A stretch of 64,000 bases of DNA from Thiocapsa sp. KS1 (GCF_001499735.1 NZ_LN848257.1:2958101-3022100); one strand, 5' to 3'. Shown: positions 36,353-46,487, counted from the first letter of the stretch. Notes: a model not told the origin generated them from the sequence alone. Translations and numbers: made by a program.

Positions 36353-36811
36353 TTTCGCTCACCCCAGTAACATAGCCGATACTTCGATTTGCCGATCGAT
36401 AGTCTAAAGCATGCCGGACGCCTTGCGGACGCGTCTTGCGAAATGACGACAAGAGGGCTACGCCCGAGGATATCGCGGCGAGCCACATCCGTCGGAAGAC
36501 AAACGACGTTCGCCGGTCTGAACTCCGCAGCCTGAGATCGTCCTCGGGCATACAACTTCATATACAGAGAGGAGACGCTTCCGTTGTCGCTCGCTCTTAA
36601 GAAGATAGCCGCTCGCACACCACTCTCCGTCATCCTCTCACCGACGATGCTGGGACTATTGGGATTCCTTTCCATATTCGACGTATCGCTTCTTGCTCCG
36701 ATCCATGTAAGCTGCTGATAACCGCCGACCTTGGCCAGCACTTATAAATCGAGCTGCAGTTCACAGAGCCGTACCGACAGAGTTTGTGATTGACCTACGG
36801 CGGTTGGAGGG
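36353..36811. other. Intergenic region at the edge of the AT-rich island
   Basis: About 460 bp upstream of pyrD. It contains a possible minus-strand frame (36349-36741, 130 codons) whose end overlaps the pyrD start by 4 nt. Its translation shows no recognisable domain and atypical composition, so I do not call it a gene. Base composition shifts toward AT from about 36.4 kb. Confidence 0.5.
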
Positions 36812-37417
36812 TCACAGATTCGAGCTCTCCAATTCTTTGCAGGCTCCCGGTAACGCAATGAGACGATAAAGGCCCAGACTAATTTCACGGAGGTCTTTGT
36901 TCGTCGGATCCCAAAGCGCGGGCGTTGCAGACACAGAAGGTTCGATTTCGAGCGTTGAGGTAGGGTCGTCTAAACGAAAGTCTAACTGGTACCATTGCGC
37001 CCCAGCTTGAGTTACAAATTGCTGTTCGTTAGATCCAAAACGAATAACAACCAATCGCCCGATCTGAGGCAAAGCAGGTGACAGCATTATGTTGACACAC
37101 ACATCACCGAAAAATGGTTCTTCATAAATGATTCGCACCGTCTTTTTTAGACTTGCGTCTGTCCACCTACCCCAGCTCTCATGGTAAGAAATACCAGCAG
37201 TATATCGGATAAAGCTAGGTAGACCAGGCTTTGAAAAATCAAAGCCCTCAGAAACTACTGCCGTATACCGCAAAGGGCGCCAATCGCTTGTGATACGCTC
37301 AATATAGTATGCACGATATTCCTCACTAACGTTTGGATTGACAATCAAAAAGACAATCCAGAGATAAAACAAAGACAAGAAAAAAATCAAAAGATAGTTA
37401 AAATTTATGTTTTTCAT
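36812..37417 (-). CDS. Membrane-anchored protein of unknown function, glycosyltransferase-associated
   Basis: A 201-residue protein with one N-terminal transmembrane helix (about residues 8-28) and a soluble, probably beta-rich domain on the periplasmic side. SDFS-like spacing followed by ESWGRWTDA resembles the WG-W pattern of a domain attached to some polytopic glycosyltransferases (DUF7024-like); this similarity is from memory. It lies 4 bp downstream of the GT-C-like gene and shares its AT-rich composition, so the two were probably acquired together. Confidence 0.65.
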   Translation of the reverse strand: MKNINFNYLLIFFLSLFYLWIVFLIVNPNVSEEYRAYYIERITSDWRPLRYTAVVSEGFDFSKPGLPSFIRYTAGISYHESWGRWTDASLKKTVRIIYEEPFFGDVCVNIMLSPALPQIGRLVVIRFGSNEQQFVTQAGAQWYQLDFRLDDPTSTLEIEPSVSATPALWDPTNKDLREISLGLYRLIALPGACKELESSNL

Positions 37418-37421
37418 GGCA

Positions 37422-38573
37422 CTAAATCACGAAGTTCTTTCCTAAAGCCCACGATACAACTACAACGGCACCTACCCCTCCCGAAAGGACCAGATACAAT
37501 CCGCCAAGCAATCTAATTTTCATGAAAATGATTACCATGCCAAAAAGGAACGGCATTTGCCAAAATATATATCTAGGCATTGACCAGAGCCCGGTGGAAA
37601 GCGGAATAAGAGTCACGATAACAAGAAAAAAAGCATAATCAAGACGGCGCTGAACCACTAGCCAGATACTCATTGCTAACGAGGCAAGCGCTGATAGTGC
37701 GAAGAAACGCTCCCATCCAGATACCGAGAGCCCGGCTATCAAGGTATCAAAAGGATTTTCAACCGAGCGTCCCCACGCAACTTGAACATTCTTAAATGCA
37801 AGAGCATCACCTACATGTGAATGAAGATAAGCCATATATAACCCAAGCCCCAATGGCACCAGGAAGATTCCAAGTAAGAATGCCGGCACGTACGACTGTA
37901 GATTTTTTTCACGAAGAAATCTACTTGAATACAATAAATATGGAACGAGAAAAAAAATTCCCACCAAACGAGTCGCAGACAGAAGGGCCCCAACCATACC
38001 TGCCAATATAAACCGCCTGGCATGCAAGAATAGAAATGAAAGCGTTGTAAGGAAAAAATACAAGGTTTCCGTATATCCAGCATGGGCATAAATAATATAG
38101 GGATTAAAGGCAACCACTAAGCCAGCGGCCATTTTAGCATCTGCACCCAACTCCTTCTCAACGAGAGCCAGAAAAGCCCATAGCGAGAGAAAAAGAAAAA
38201 GTTTGCTGGTTAATACAAGCGCGAATTGAGCGGATACCCCCGTGGTAAAAACGACTGCTCTTGCAAAAAGAGGGAAAGCTGGAAAAAAGGCCCAATTAGC
38301 AGCATCACCCTTTGCGTGAGCAACAGGATTTCGATGGTATCCATCAGCAACGATCGAGGAGTACCAACCACAGTCCCATTGGCAAAGGATTGCAGCAGAG
38401 AAAGATGGAGCGTCATATTCTAATGCAGCAACTCTACTAAACATGTCCACAAAAGATGAACTGGCTATAGCAAGAAAAAGCGCAAAGAAAATGTTACGCC
38501 AGTTTCGCGAAATAACTCGTTTCGAACTATCAGAGAGGTTATTTCTTAAACGCAGAACTGAACACTTAGACAT
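37422..38573 (-). CDS. GT-C fold mannosyltransferase-like membrane protein (PIG-V-like)
   Basis: A 383-residue protein with about 10 transmembrane helices. QWDCGWYSSIVADGYH after the first helix matches the W-D-x-x-W-Y motif of PIG-V/GT-C mannosyltransferases that use lipid-linked sugars. YAHAGYTETLYFFLTTLSF is also typical. It probably transfers a sugar in the periplasm to a surface glycan or lipid. Codon use and base composition are clearly more AT-rich than neighbouring genes, suggesting horizontal transfer. Confidence 0.8.
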   Translation of the reverse strand: MSKCSVLRLRNNLSDSSKRVISRNWRNIFFALFLAIASSSFVDMFSRVAALEYDAPSFSAAILCQWDCGWYSSIVADGYHRNPVAHAKGDAANWAFFPAFPLFARAVVFTTGVSAQFALVLTSKLFLFLSLWAFLALVEKELGADAKMAAGLVVAFNPYIIYAHAGYTETLYFFLTTLSFLFLHARRFILAGMVGALLSATRLVGIFFLVPYLLYSSRFLREKNLQSYVPAFLLGIFLVPLGLGLYMAYLHSHVGDALAFKNVQVAWGRSVENPFDTLIAGLSVSGWERFFALSALASLAMSIWLVVQRRLDYAFFLVIVTLIPLSTGLWSMPRYIFWQMPFLFGMVIIFMKIRLLGGLYLVLSGGVGAVVVVSWALGKNFVI

Positions 38574-38748
38574 TGGTCCTTCTCCTTAAGTAGCACATGA
38601 TCAGAAACCAGTCTTGAACAGACCCCGGCATGCGCCGAGATCGGCTCGCGGACCTTCGGTCTGTCCAAATGCAAAACGTGGGGTTACGAATGTGCGGCGA
38701 TTAAGGTTACCATGACGTTGGTCAGACCAGCCTTGGATCGCGCATAAA

Positions 38749-39153
38749 GTGCAACAATCCGTTAAGATAGTTTTTGGAAGGTTCGTAACCTTTGGAATGA
38801 TCGGGATCATCGGCACCCTTGCGCACTACGCAGCGCTGATACTCCTCGTAGAGATCTGGGCCTTCCACCCGGTCGCCGCAACGACCATTGGGTTTGGATT
38901 CGGCGCAGTGGTCAATTATCTACTCAATTACCGATACACCTTCAACAGCACGAAGGCGCATCGCGACTCCGGGCCAAAATTCGCCTTGATCGCGCTCGTC
39001 ACGGGGCTGTTGAATACCTTAACGGTCTACGCGGGCGTCGACATGCTCGGACTCAATTATATCCTCGTGCAAGTAGCTGCCACCGCAGCCGTATTTTTGC
39101 TTAATTTCGTGTTGAATAGTCTCTGGACCTTTCGGGAGTCCGATGCGACATGA
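38749..39153 (+). CDS. GtrA-like membrane protein
   Basis: A 134-residue protein with four transmembrane helices. RFVTFGMIGIIGTLAHYAAL, VNYLLNYRYTFNS and FVLNSLWTFRE are the GtrA signatures. GtrA proteins are proposed flippases for polyprenyl-linked sugars. It starts with GTG at 38749 and its stop overlaps the downstream GT2 gene by 4 nt, forming a gtrAB-like pair. Confidence 0.88.
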   Translation: MQQSVKIVFGRFVTFGMIGIIGTLAHYAALILLVEIWAFHPVAATTIGFGFGAVVNYLLNYRYTFNSTKAHRDSGPKFALIALVTGLLNTLTVYAGVDMLGLNYILVQVAATAAVFLLNFVLNSLWTFRESDAT

Positions 39154-40214
39154 GTCATCAACATCGCCATTCGCTCTATTTTTTGTCCGATTCAAACAGC
39201 GTAGCACCGGTCATGGAGCCGCCTACACTTTCCGTCATCGTTCCAGCCTACAACGAGGCCGAGGTCCTCGACGAGCTTCATCGGCGCCTGACGGCCGTGA
39301 TCGAGGGATTGGGCGTCACCGCCGAGGTGATCTACGTCAACGACGGCAGCCGCGATGCCACCCTGGATATCCTCTATCGCCTGCGTGCCGCCGATCCGCG
39401 GGTGGCGGTCCTGAATCTCAGCCGGAACTTCGGCAAGGAGATCGCGATGACGGCCGGCCTGGACCACAGTCGGGGCGAGGCCACCGTCATCATCGACGCA
39501 GATCTTCAGGATCCGCCCGAGTTGATCCGCGAGCTGATGGCGCGTTGGAGTCAGGGCTACGACGTGGTGTACGCGACGCGCCTGTCGCGCGACGGCGAGA
39601 GTTTTCTGAAGAAGCTGAGCGCTCGGTATTTCTATCGCGTGATCGGGGGCATGAGCCCGATCGAGATCCCCAAGGATACGGGCGACTTCCGTTTGCTCAG
39701 CCGCCGCGCCGTCGATGCGCTCTGCCGACTTCGCGAGCAGCATCGCTTCATGAAGGGCCTGTTCGCCTGGATCGGCTTTCGACAAACCGCCGTCACCTAC
39801 CATCGCGATCGCCGTAGCGCCGGGACGACCAAGTGGAATTATCACAAGCTGTGGGGGTTCGCGATCGAGGGCATTACCTCCTTCAGCACGGCCCCGCTGA
39901 AGGTCGCCAGCTATGTCGGGTTGGTCACGGCGACGACTGCCTTCCTGTACGCGACCTGGATCATCTACAAAACACTGCGTTACGGCGACCCCGTCGCCGG
40001 GTATCCGTCCCTCATGGTTGCAATCCTTTTCCTCGGTGGCGTCCAGCTGGCGGCCATCGGCGTTCTTGGTGAATATCTCGGACGGATGTTCAACGAGACC
40101 AAAGGCCGGCCGCTGTATCTTGTCGAGACCTACCAGAGCCCGAGACAGGACGAGCAGGATCTCGCGCCCGAGACAAGCAAGCCCTCCGCAGCTGATCCGT
40201 CCGCCCTGTTGTAG
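39150..40214 (+). CDS. Family 2 glycosyltransferase, GtrB/ArnC/DPM1-like
   Basis: A 354-residue enzyme. The N-terminal GT-A domain (LSVIVPAYNEAEVL, YVNDGSRDAT, DADLQDPPELI with the metal-binding DxD) is followed by two C-terminal transmembrane helices (about 240-260 and 280-300). This matches polyprenyl-phosphate glycosyltransferases. GtrA is encoded upstream with ATGA overlap. Homology begins at an internal ATG (39213), but translational coupling favours 39150. Confidence 0.9.
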   Translation: MSHQHRHSLYFLSDSNSVAPVMEPPTLSVIVPAYNEAEVLDELHRRLTAVIEGLGVTAEVIYVNDGSRDATLDILYRLRAADPRVAVLNLSRNFGKEIAMTAGLDHSRGEATVIIDADLQDPPELIRELMARWSQGYDVVYATRLSRDGESFLKKLSARYFYRVIGGMSPIEIPKDTGDFRLLSRRAVDALCRLREQHRFMKGLFAWIGFRQTAVTYHRDRRSAGTTKWNYHKLWGFAIEGITSFSTAPLKVASYVGLVTATTAFLYATWIIYKTLRYGDPVAGYPSLMVAILFLGGVQLAAIGVLGEYLGRMFNETKGRPLYLVETYQSPRQDEQDLAPETSKPSAADPSALL

Positions 40215-40219
40215 GCGAA

Positions 40220-40241
40220 TCGACGCCGGCACCCGCGTCGA
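40220..40241. terminator. Small hairpin between convergent genes
   Basis: 7-bp stem TCGACGC (40220-40226) and GCGTCGA (40235-40241), 8-nt loop, no T tract. It lies 5 bp after the GT2 gene and before the convergent transporter gene. Confidence 0.4.
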
Positions 40242-40282
40242 AGCGACGCGAGCAACGTATCGGTAAGCAACGCCCCCGGTGG

Positions 40283-41167
40283 CTAGGGCGAGAGTCTTCG
40301 CTCACGCCGCAAGCTGTACTCGTTCCCGACAAAAATCAGCGATGCTCCGGCGATGACCCAGGGATCCATGCCCTCGCCGTAGAAGAGCGCCCCGACCAGC
40401 GCGATGAGCGGCAGGCGCAGGAAATCCATCGGCAGCACGACCGTGGCGTCGGCGTGCTGAAACGCCTTGGCGATGCCGAGATGGGCGCTGATCCCGGTAA
40501 CCGCTGCGACGAGCATCCAGAGTGCATCGGCCCAAGCGAGGGGCTGCCAGACCAGCAACGCGGGGACCAGGCCGATCAGGAGCTGCATCGCCAGCATCCA
40601 GAAGAGGATGGTGAAGACACCGTCATAGCGCGTGAGACCCTTGGTCGCCGTCAAGCTCACGGCGAATCCGACCGCCGCCGCCAGCCCGATCAGCACACCG
40701 AGGTCGAGCGGCTGCACGCCGGGCCGCGTGATGACGAGGACGCCCGCCACGCCCAGGACAAGCGCCACGACACGTCCTCGATTCAACCGCTCGCCGAGAA
40801 AGAAGAGCGCCAGCACGGCCGCCCACACGGGCGTGGTGAACTCGAGCGCGAAGACCAAGGCGAGCGGCAAGATGCCGATGGCGGTGATCCAGAAAACCTG
40901 CCCGCCGTAATGGAAGAGGTTGCGCAGCAGGTGCAGGGGCAGACGTTCGGTGCGATAAAAACCAGGGGCCAACCACAGCGCTAGCGGCACCAGGAGCGGC
41001 AGACCGAGCGCGGTCCGCAGGAAGAGAAACTGCACCGGCTCCATGGTGTCCAGCAGCTCGCGCGCGGAGACGGCGAGCAGGGCAAAGGAGGTCAGGGCGA
41101 CCCCCATCCAGGCGGCAGCAAGGGCAAGCGGCCGAGATGTGCGCTGCGGTGTCGAGTCTTGCGGCAT
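40283..41167 (-). CDS. EamA-family (DMT superfamily) transporter
   Basis: A 294-residue protein with about 10 transmembrane helices in two EamA repeats. MEPVQFLFLRTALGLPLL and ILPLALVFALEFTTPVWAALL-like segments in repeat 1 carry the usual PVW/TP pattern. FLRLPLIALVGALFYGEGMDPW marks repeat 2. It is an inner-membrane metabolite exporter of unknown substrate. Confidence 0.88.
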   Translation of the reverse strand: MPQDSTPQRTSRPLALAAAWMGVALTSFALLAVSARELLDTMEPVQFLFLRTALGLPLLVPLALWLAPGFYRTERLPLHLLRNLFHYGGQVFWITAIGILPLALVFALEFTTPVWAAVLALFFLGERLNRGRVVALVLGVAGVLVITRPGVQPLDLGVLIGLAAAVGFAVSLTATKGLTRYDGVFTILFWMLAMQLLIGLVPALLVWQPLAWADALWMLVAAVTGISAHLGIAKAFQHADATVVLPMDFLRLPLIALVGALFYGEGMDPWVIAGASLIFVGNEYSLRRERRLSP

Positions 41168-41335
41168 GGGCGGCTTTACCCGACGCCGGCCGCCAAGGCC
41201 GACACCGCGTGACCGCGGCGCATAAGCGCGAGATCGATCGGGTCAGTTCGCGTGATGAAGGGATCCATGGCGGGGATGTCGCTCCATCGAGCCTGAAACG
41301 CGCGACGGACCCACCCCGTCGCCGGGGATTCGGAA

Positions 41336-42781
41336 TCAGTCGCTCGCGAGCACGCGCATCAGGATCTCGTTGACCTGCTGCGGATTGGCCTTGCCTTTGC
41401 TCTCCTTCATCACCTGACCGACGAAGAAGCCGAAGACCTTGTCCTTGCCGGCGCGATATTGCTCGACCTGGCCGGGGTTGGCGGCGACTATTGCCGCGAT
41501 CAGCGCCTCGAGCTCGCCGCTGTCGGTGATCTGTCGCAGCCCTCGCGCCTGAATGACGCTGTCGGCATCGCCCTCCCCGCTCCACATCGCCTCGAAGACC
41601 TGTTTGGCAAGCTTCCCGGACACCGTTCCGTCCTGGATGCGATGGATGAGCCCGGCGAGCATAGCCGCGGAGACCGGGCTCTGTGCGATCTCGATCTCGG
41701 AGCGATTCAGCGCGGCGGCCAGCTCGCCGTTGACCCAGTTGGCGGCCAGCTTGGGTTCGGCCGTAGCCTGCACCACCGCCTCGAAATACTGCGCAAGCTC
41801 GCGCCCGGTGGTCAGCAGACTGGCGTCGTACTCGCCGAGTCCGTACTGAGTGTGGAAGCGCTCGCGCATGCTGTCCGGCAGCTCGGGGAGATCCGCGACC
41901 GCATCGACGATGAAGGCGACATCCAGCTCGACCGGGAGCAGGTCCGGGTCCGGGAAGTAGCGGTAGTCGTTAGCCTCTTCCTTGGAGCGCATGGGACGCG
42001 TCTCGTCGCGCTCCGGATCATAGAGGCGGGTCTCCTGCACGATTGTCCCGCCGCCTTCGATCACGTCGATCTGACGCTCGACCTCGAACTGGATCGCGCG
42101 CTCGATGAAGCGGAAGGAGTTGAGGTTCTTGATCTCGGTACGGGTGCCGAAGCGCGTCTGACCGAGCGGGCGGACCGAGACGTTGGCGTCGACCCGGAAG
42201 GAGCCTTCCTGCATGTTGCCGTCGCTGATGCCGATCCAGCGCACCAGCTGATGGATCTTGCGCGCGTAGGCCACCGCCTCCTGCGGCGTGCGCATATCGG
42301 GCTCGGAGACGATCTCGAGCAACGGCGTGCCGGCCCGATTCAGATCGATGCCCGTGTAGCCGCCGCCCGCGAGGTTCTCCTCGTGCAAGGACTTGCCGGC
42401 GTCTTCTTCGAGATGCGCACGCGTCACCCCGATCGACTTGACCGCCCCGTCGCCGAGCACGATCTCCACGCGTCCCTCGCCGACGATGGGCAGCTCGTAC
42501 TGGCTGATCTGGTAGCCCTTCGGAAGATCCGGATAGAAGTAATTCTTGCGCGCAAACACCGAGCGCGGCGCGACCGCGGCACCGATCGCCTTGCCGAAAC
42601 GCACCGCCAAACGCACCGCCTCGGCATTGAGCACCGGCAGCACGCCGGGCAGACCCAGATCGATGGCACAGGCCTGCGTGTTGGGCGGCGCACCGAAGGC
42701 GGTCGCCGCACCCGAGAAGATCTTCGATTGGGTCGCGAGCTGAGTATGGATCTCAAGCCCGATCACGGTTTCCCATTGCAT
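41336..42781 (-). CDS. gatB: Asp-tRNA(Asn)/Glu-tRNA(Gln) amidotransferase subunit B
   Basis: A 481-residue Gat[21 protein letters not shown] is the N-terminal signature, with [20 protein letters not shown] next. The C-terminal GatB/YqeY tail domain ends at [11 protein letters not shown]. It binds the misacylated tRNA and activates the carboxylate with ATP. The start at MQWETVIG fits the family; the longer frame adds 12 nonconserved residues. Confidence 0.97.
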   Translation of the reverse strand: MQWETVIGLEIHTQLATQSKIFSGAATAFGAPPNTQACAIDLGLPGVLPVLNAEAVRLAVRFGKAIGAAVAPRSVFARKNYFYPDLPKGYQISQYELPIVGEGRVEIVLGDGAVKSIGVTRAHLEEDAGKSLHEENLAGGGYTGIDLNRAGTPLLEIVSEPDMRTPQEAVAYARKIHQLVRWIGISDGNMQEGSFRVDANVSVRPLGQTRFGTRTEIKNLNSFRFIERAIQFEVERQIDVIEGGGTIVQETRLYDPERDETRPMRSKEEANDYRYFPDPDLLPVELDVAFIVDAVADLPELPDSMRERFHTQYGLGEYDASLLTTGRELAQYFEAVVQATAEPKLAANWVNGELAAALNRSEIEIAQSPVSAAMLAGLIHRIQDGTVSGKLAKQVFEAMWSGEGDADSVIQARGLRQITDSGELEALIAAIVAANPGQVEQYRAGKDKVFGFFVGQVMKESKGKANPQQVNEILMRVLASD

Positions 42782-42883
42782 GCTCTGTAACCTATGTCGC
42801 GATCGTACAGTCGGCAAACCTGCCGTCTCATGTCGCTCACGTTATGAAGACGTTCAGGGCGCGCCAAGCTACGAGCGCGCCGA

Positions 42884-44338
42884 TTATTCGAACCCGGACG
42901 GCGCGCCCTGATGCCAATGCGTCACATGCTGGAAGCGATGCGCGACATTCAGCAGGCGGGCCTCCTGAAACGCGTTGCCGATGATCTGCAAGCCGACCGG
43001 CAGACCCTCGACCGGCTCGACCGGGATCGACATCCCGGGCAGGCCCGCGAGGTTGGTCGCGATGGTGTAGATGTCGTTGAGATACATGGCCACCGGGTCG
43101 TCCATCTTGGCCCCGAGCGGGAAGGCGGTGGTCGGGGCAGTCGGCCCCATGATCACATCGACCTCTTCGAACGCACGGGCAAAGTCCGCGGCGATCAGTT
43201 GGCGAATCTGCTGCGCCTTAAGGTAATAGGCGTCGTAATAGCCCGCAGAGAGCACATAGGTGCCGATCATGATGCGACGTTGCACCTCGGCGCCGAAGCC
43301 CTCGGCGCGACTGCGCTTGTAGAGATCTTCGAGATCCTTCGGGTTCTCGCAGCGGTGGCCGTAGCGCACCCCGTCGAATCGCGCCAGGTTAGACGAGCAC
43401 TCGGCCGGCGCAACGACATAGTAGACCGGCACCGAGAGCGGACTATTCGGCAGGCTGATCTCCTTCACCTTGGCACCGAGTCGCTCGTACTCCTTGATCG
43501 CGTCCTGCACGGAGGCCGCCACGCGCGGATCGAGCCCCTCGCCGAAATACTCCTTCGGCAAACCGATGCGCAGGCCCGCGATGTCGTCGTCGAGCGCATC
43601 GACGTAGTCGGGCACGGCGACATCGGCGCTGGTGGAATCGCGCGGGTCGAACCCGGCCATCTCGTCGAGCAAACAGGCCGCATCGGCCGCCGAACGGGCC
43701 AGCACGCCGGCCTGATCCAGCGAGGAGGCGAAGGCGATCATGCCCCAGCGCGAGCAGCGCCCGTAGGTCGGCTTGATGCCGGTGATGCCGCAGAGCGCCG
43801 CAGGCTGGCGGATCGAGCCGCCCGTATCCGTCCCGGTGGCCGCCGCGCAGAGACGTGCGGCAACCGCCGCAGCCGATCCGCCCGAGGAGCCGCCCGGCAC
43901 GCGATCGGCGTCCCAAGGATTATGAACAGGCCCGTAGAAGCTCGTCTCGTTCGAGGAGCCCATGGCGAACTCGTCCATGTTGGTCTTGCCCAAGACGACC
44001 GCCCCGGCTGCTGCGAGACGCTCGACGACCGTCGCATCGTAAGGGGCGACGAAGTTGTCCAGCATCCGCGAGCCGCAACTGGTCTTGATCCCCGCCGTGC
44101 AGAAGATGTCCTTGTGCGCGATCGGGATGCCGGCGAGCGGCCCGGCATCGCCCGAGGCGATGGCGCGATCGGCACGCTCCGCCGCCGCTAGGGCGGATTC
44201 GCTCGCGACGCTGATGAAGCTGTTCAGGCGCGGATCCAGGCGCGCGATGCGCTCCAGATAGTGACGGGTGAGCTCTACGCTCGAGTATGTGCGCAGCCTC
44301 AGCTCCGCGGCCATTTGGGCGATCGATTTGTTCTGCAT
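42884..44338 (-). CDS. gatA: Asp-tRNA(Asn)/Glu-tRNA(Gln) amidotransferase subunit A
   Basis: A 484-residue amidase. The Ser-cisSer-Lys triad is visible: Lys in PIAHKDIFC, and the serines in [14 protein letters not shown] and [16 protein letters not shown]. It releases ammonia from glutamine for transamidation by GatB. It lies between gatC and gatB in the usual gatCAB order. Confidence 0.97.
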   Translation of the reverse strand: MQNKSIAQMAAELRLRTYSSVELTRHYLERIARLDPRLNSFISVASESALAAAERADRAIASGDAGPLAGIPIAHKDIFCTAGIKTSCGSRMLDNFVAPYDATVVERLAAAGAVVLGKTNMDEFAMGSSNETSFYGPVHNPWDADRVPGGSSGGSAAAVAARLCAAATGTDTGGSIRQPAALCGITGIKPTYGRCSRWGMIAFASSLDQAGVLARSAADAACLLDEMAGFDPRDSTSADVAVPDYVDALDDDIAGLRIGLPKEYFGEGLDPRVAASVQDAIKEYERLGAKVKEISLPNSPLSVPVYYVVAPAECSSNLARFDGVRYGHRCENPKDLEDLYKRSRAEGFGAEVQRRIMIGTYVLSAGYYDAYYLKAQQIRQLIAADFARAFEEVDVIMGPTAPTTAFPLGAKMDDPVAMYLNDIYTIATNLAGLPGMSIPVEPVEGLPVGLQIIGNAFQEARLLNVAHRFQHVTHWHQGAPSGFE

Positions 44339-44350
44339 GAGTACTCGCCG

Positions 44351-44638
44351 TCAGTCGATGACCTTGGGAACCAGATACAGCCCGTCCTCGGTCAAGGGGG
44401 CGATCGCCTGGAACAGCTCGCGTCGGTCGTGCTCCGACACCCGATCCGGACGCAGACGTTGGCTCATGTGCAGCGGGTGGGCCATCGGCTCCACGCCGGT
44501 GGTGTCGACCGCGTCCATCTGCGCAACCAGGTCGAGGATGTTGGAGAGATCCGCGGCGTAGCGCTCGATCGACTCGGGTGCGATCTCGAGCCGCGCCAGG
44601 TGGGCGATCTTCTCGATGTCGGAAGCATCCAATGACAT
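44351..44638 (-). CDS. gatC: Asp-tRNA(Asn)/Glu-tRNA(Gln) amidotransferase subunit C
   Basis: A 95-residue Gat[14 protein letters not shown] and [27 protein letters not shown] are family signatures. It stabilises the GatAB complex. The start at 44638 gives the standard length. The gene pair with tRNA-Phe is divergent. Confidence 0.96.
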   Translation of the reverse strand: MSLDASDIEKIAHLARLEIAPESIERYAADLSNILDLVAQMDAVDTTGVEPMAHPLHMSQRLRPDRVSEHDRRELFQAIAPLTEDGLYLVPKVID

Positions 44639-44771
44639 GACCGATCCAGCTTGATTGACAAGCCGCGCAACATAGCACAGGCGCGCGAGACGCGGAACGT
44701 GCGGGAGCCCCGCGCGACGCGACGGGCTCGACCTTGGGGCCGAACTTAGCTTGATCGCTCGATCGTAAGTC

Positions 44772-44800
44772 TTGACGACTTGGCTTCTTGCGGCTTTAAT
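44772..44800 (+). promoter_or_regulatory. Sigma-70 type promoter of tRNA-Phe
   Basis: TTGACG (44772-44777) and TTTAAT (44795-44800) are separated by 17 nt. Transcription would start near 44808, about 33 nt before the tRNA. It is the best sigma-70 match seen upstream of the tRNA. Confidence 0.6.
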
Positions 44801-44840
44801 ATGCGGCTTCGCCACCCGCAACGGGGGTGAAGTTCAAAGC

Positions 44841-44916
<76 letters not shown>

Positions 44917-45528
44917 TCAAAACAATGGCTTGCAATCATAACGCGCTTAGAGTTCAAACTTGGGGACCCCAGGGGGAGCTTTGTGCGGGCTGACTCGCTG
45001 ACCCTCCCTTTCTTCACTTCATCGATTAATTGATTGCGAGGCTTCGCCTCAGACCGACGAGCCATGGGTAGCGGGCTCATAGGCTAAACTCTCGGCACAG
45101 GCTCCGTTCAGCCAACGAACGCTCTGGGAGTAAACGCGTAAGACCCAACGCGGCTATACACGTGTTGTCGCTTACTTTATTCCACGGGAATTTCTCAGAG
45201 TAATCTGCGCTGACCCTACCGGATTCGCCCACCGCTGTTGCGAGTGCCTGCGGTCCAGGCGGTCTTGGGTCGGTTCAGCCGGTCCCAACGGCAGTAACCG
45301 GCCAGTAGCGGACGGTCGCGCCTCCACACGTTGCGTTCGCTGTGGGACAGGAACCAGACCCTCGTCGGCAGGGAGCCGACTTAAAGCTCACTAGGCCATA
45401 GGGAGATCTCATCGAACCTTATCTCCAGCTAAGTCAGGCGCCCAAAATCGGACGCCGAAAAAACGGCGTCCTGATCAAGTGAGAGGTCGGAGTTACGGTA
45501 GTCACCGGCACCTGAGCCGGCGCATGGC
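44917..45528. other. Intergenic region downstream of tRNA-Phe, no gene seen
   Basis: About 610 bp without a plausible reading frame on either strand. Composition is mixed, with inverted segments such as GCGAGGCTTCGCCTC near 45036 and a perfect hairpin at 45450-45471. It could be a decayed insertion next to the tRNA, but no copy of the tRNA 3' end (attR-like) was found and no transposase remnant is recognisable. Confidence 0.5.
45450..45471 (-). terminator. Hairpin downstream of the CTERM-protein gene
   Basis: Perfect 8-bp stem GGACGCCG (45450-45457) and CGGCGTCC (45464-45471) with an A6 loop (T6 on the minus strand). On the minus strand it is followed by GATTTTGG, so it may terminate the gene ending at 45529. 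Confidence 0.55.
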
Positions 45529-46239
45529 TCAGCGCCGCCGACGCGCGTAGAAGCCGCCGAGACCGAGCAGGCCCGCCAGCAGTGTCAGCAGGCCGGGGGC
45601 GGAGAGGACGGGGATCGGGGCCGGCTCAGAAACCTCGCGCGCGCCCATCGCGATCTGTTTGCCAGCCTCTGTTTCGTATGCATATCCATTAACCGTCCAG
45701 GTCACTTCAGCATCGATTCCAGTGCCGGTCAGATTGGTGAAGGTCTCTATGTAGCCATATTTCGTACCGTTGTCGCTTGTATCCACAAACCGAAAAGGGA
45801 TGTAGGTTGGATCTGTGCGAAGATATATTGCGTTTCCACTGCTACCTGTAGCTAATGAGGTGATATTTCCTCCGAAGCCACCTACCACTACGCCTGTGTC
45901 AGATACTCCGTCGTCCCAAGTTTCCCCAACTGCCAACGCATAAGTATAAAACAATGAACCAACCACAGTTCGCTGAAAGACTGCGCCGCTCATGGTAGAG
46001 GAGTAAATTTGAAAGAAATTCCGAGGTGACGAAAAGGTCTGCGCCAGTATCACATTTGCTTCGCCGGGAAGATCCAGGGTCAACAGCTCGCCGAAAGTAA
46101 CAGCCGTCGTCCCAAAGGTGTAGCTCTTTGGCGTTCCGCCAAAGTCATCATAGACAATCGCGGCAGGGGCCACAGAGGCTCCAGTTGTCAATCCCACCAC
46201 GGTCAGGATCAAAATGCTGGTTTTTTGAAACATTTTCAT
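45529..46239 (-). CDS. Exported protein with PEP-CTERM/IPTL-like C-terminal sorting signal
   Basis: A 236-residue protein. The signal peptide TSILILTVVGLTTGASVAPA is followed by a Thr/Gly/Ser-rich beta-type domain with no recognised catalytic motif. The end, EPAPIPVLSAPGLL, then a hydrophobic helix and GGFYARRRR, is a CTERM signal of the type cleaved by exosortase-like enzymes (the IPVLSxxG form is closer to IPTL-CTERM than to PEP-CTERM). Such proteins are usually cell-surface or matrix proteins. The ribosome binding site region is AT-rich and typical. Confidence 0.8.
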   Translation of the reverse strand: MKMFQKTSILILTVVGLTTGASVAPAAIVYDDFGGTPKSYTFGTTAVTFGELLTLDLPGEANVILAQTFSSPRNFFQIYSSTMSGAVFQRTVVGSLFYTYALAVGETWDDGVSDTGVVVGGFGGNITSLATGSSGNAIYLRTDPTYIPFRFVDTSDNGTKYGYIETFTNLTGTGIDAEVTWTVNGYAYETEAGKQIAMGAREVSEPAPIPVLSAPGLLTLLAGLLGLGGFYARRRR

Positions 46240-46351
46240 GCGCGCACTCTTTACTTGATTGAAAATCGCGTTTCAGGCGATTGGGGCGCCTGCCCCTGGA
46301 GATCGTTCTGGCGTACTGTTGGCATAGTAAGGCACGGTGCGTTTGACCCGA

Positions 46352-46437
46352 TGCGAATAAATTCGCACCTACGCTTGATCGTTGGCCAAGATATTACACG
46401 ACACGGACACGCATCCGTAGGTGCGAATTTATTCGCA
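46352..46437. repeat. Inverted pair of the GTAGGTGCGAATT-type repeat
   Basis: Perfect 22-bp inverted repeat at 46352-46373 and 46416-46437 (right unit CGTAGGTGCGAATTTATTCG), total 86 bp. It is the same unit as the single copy at 1509-1530. It lies in the 293-bp divergent-side gap between the CTERM-protein gene and the hppA terminator. Confidence 0.8.
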
Positions 46438-46487
46438 CGAGCATGAACAAGAACACAAGCAACCGCGAACGCAACCGGCGCACACGA

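Noticed and set aside
36349..36741. 130-codon minus-strand frame overlapping the pyrD start by 4 nt
   Set aside because: No recognisable domain, unusual composition, and a position in the compositional transition. The overlap alone is not enough evidence for a gene.
36812..39153. Prophage gtr cluster
   Set aside because: No phage integrase, structural or lysis genes are nearby; only the glycosylation genes resemble such modules.
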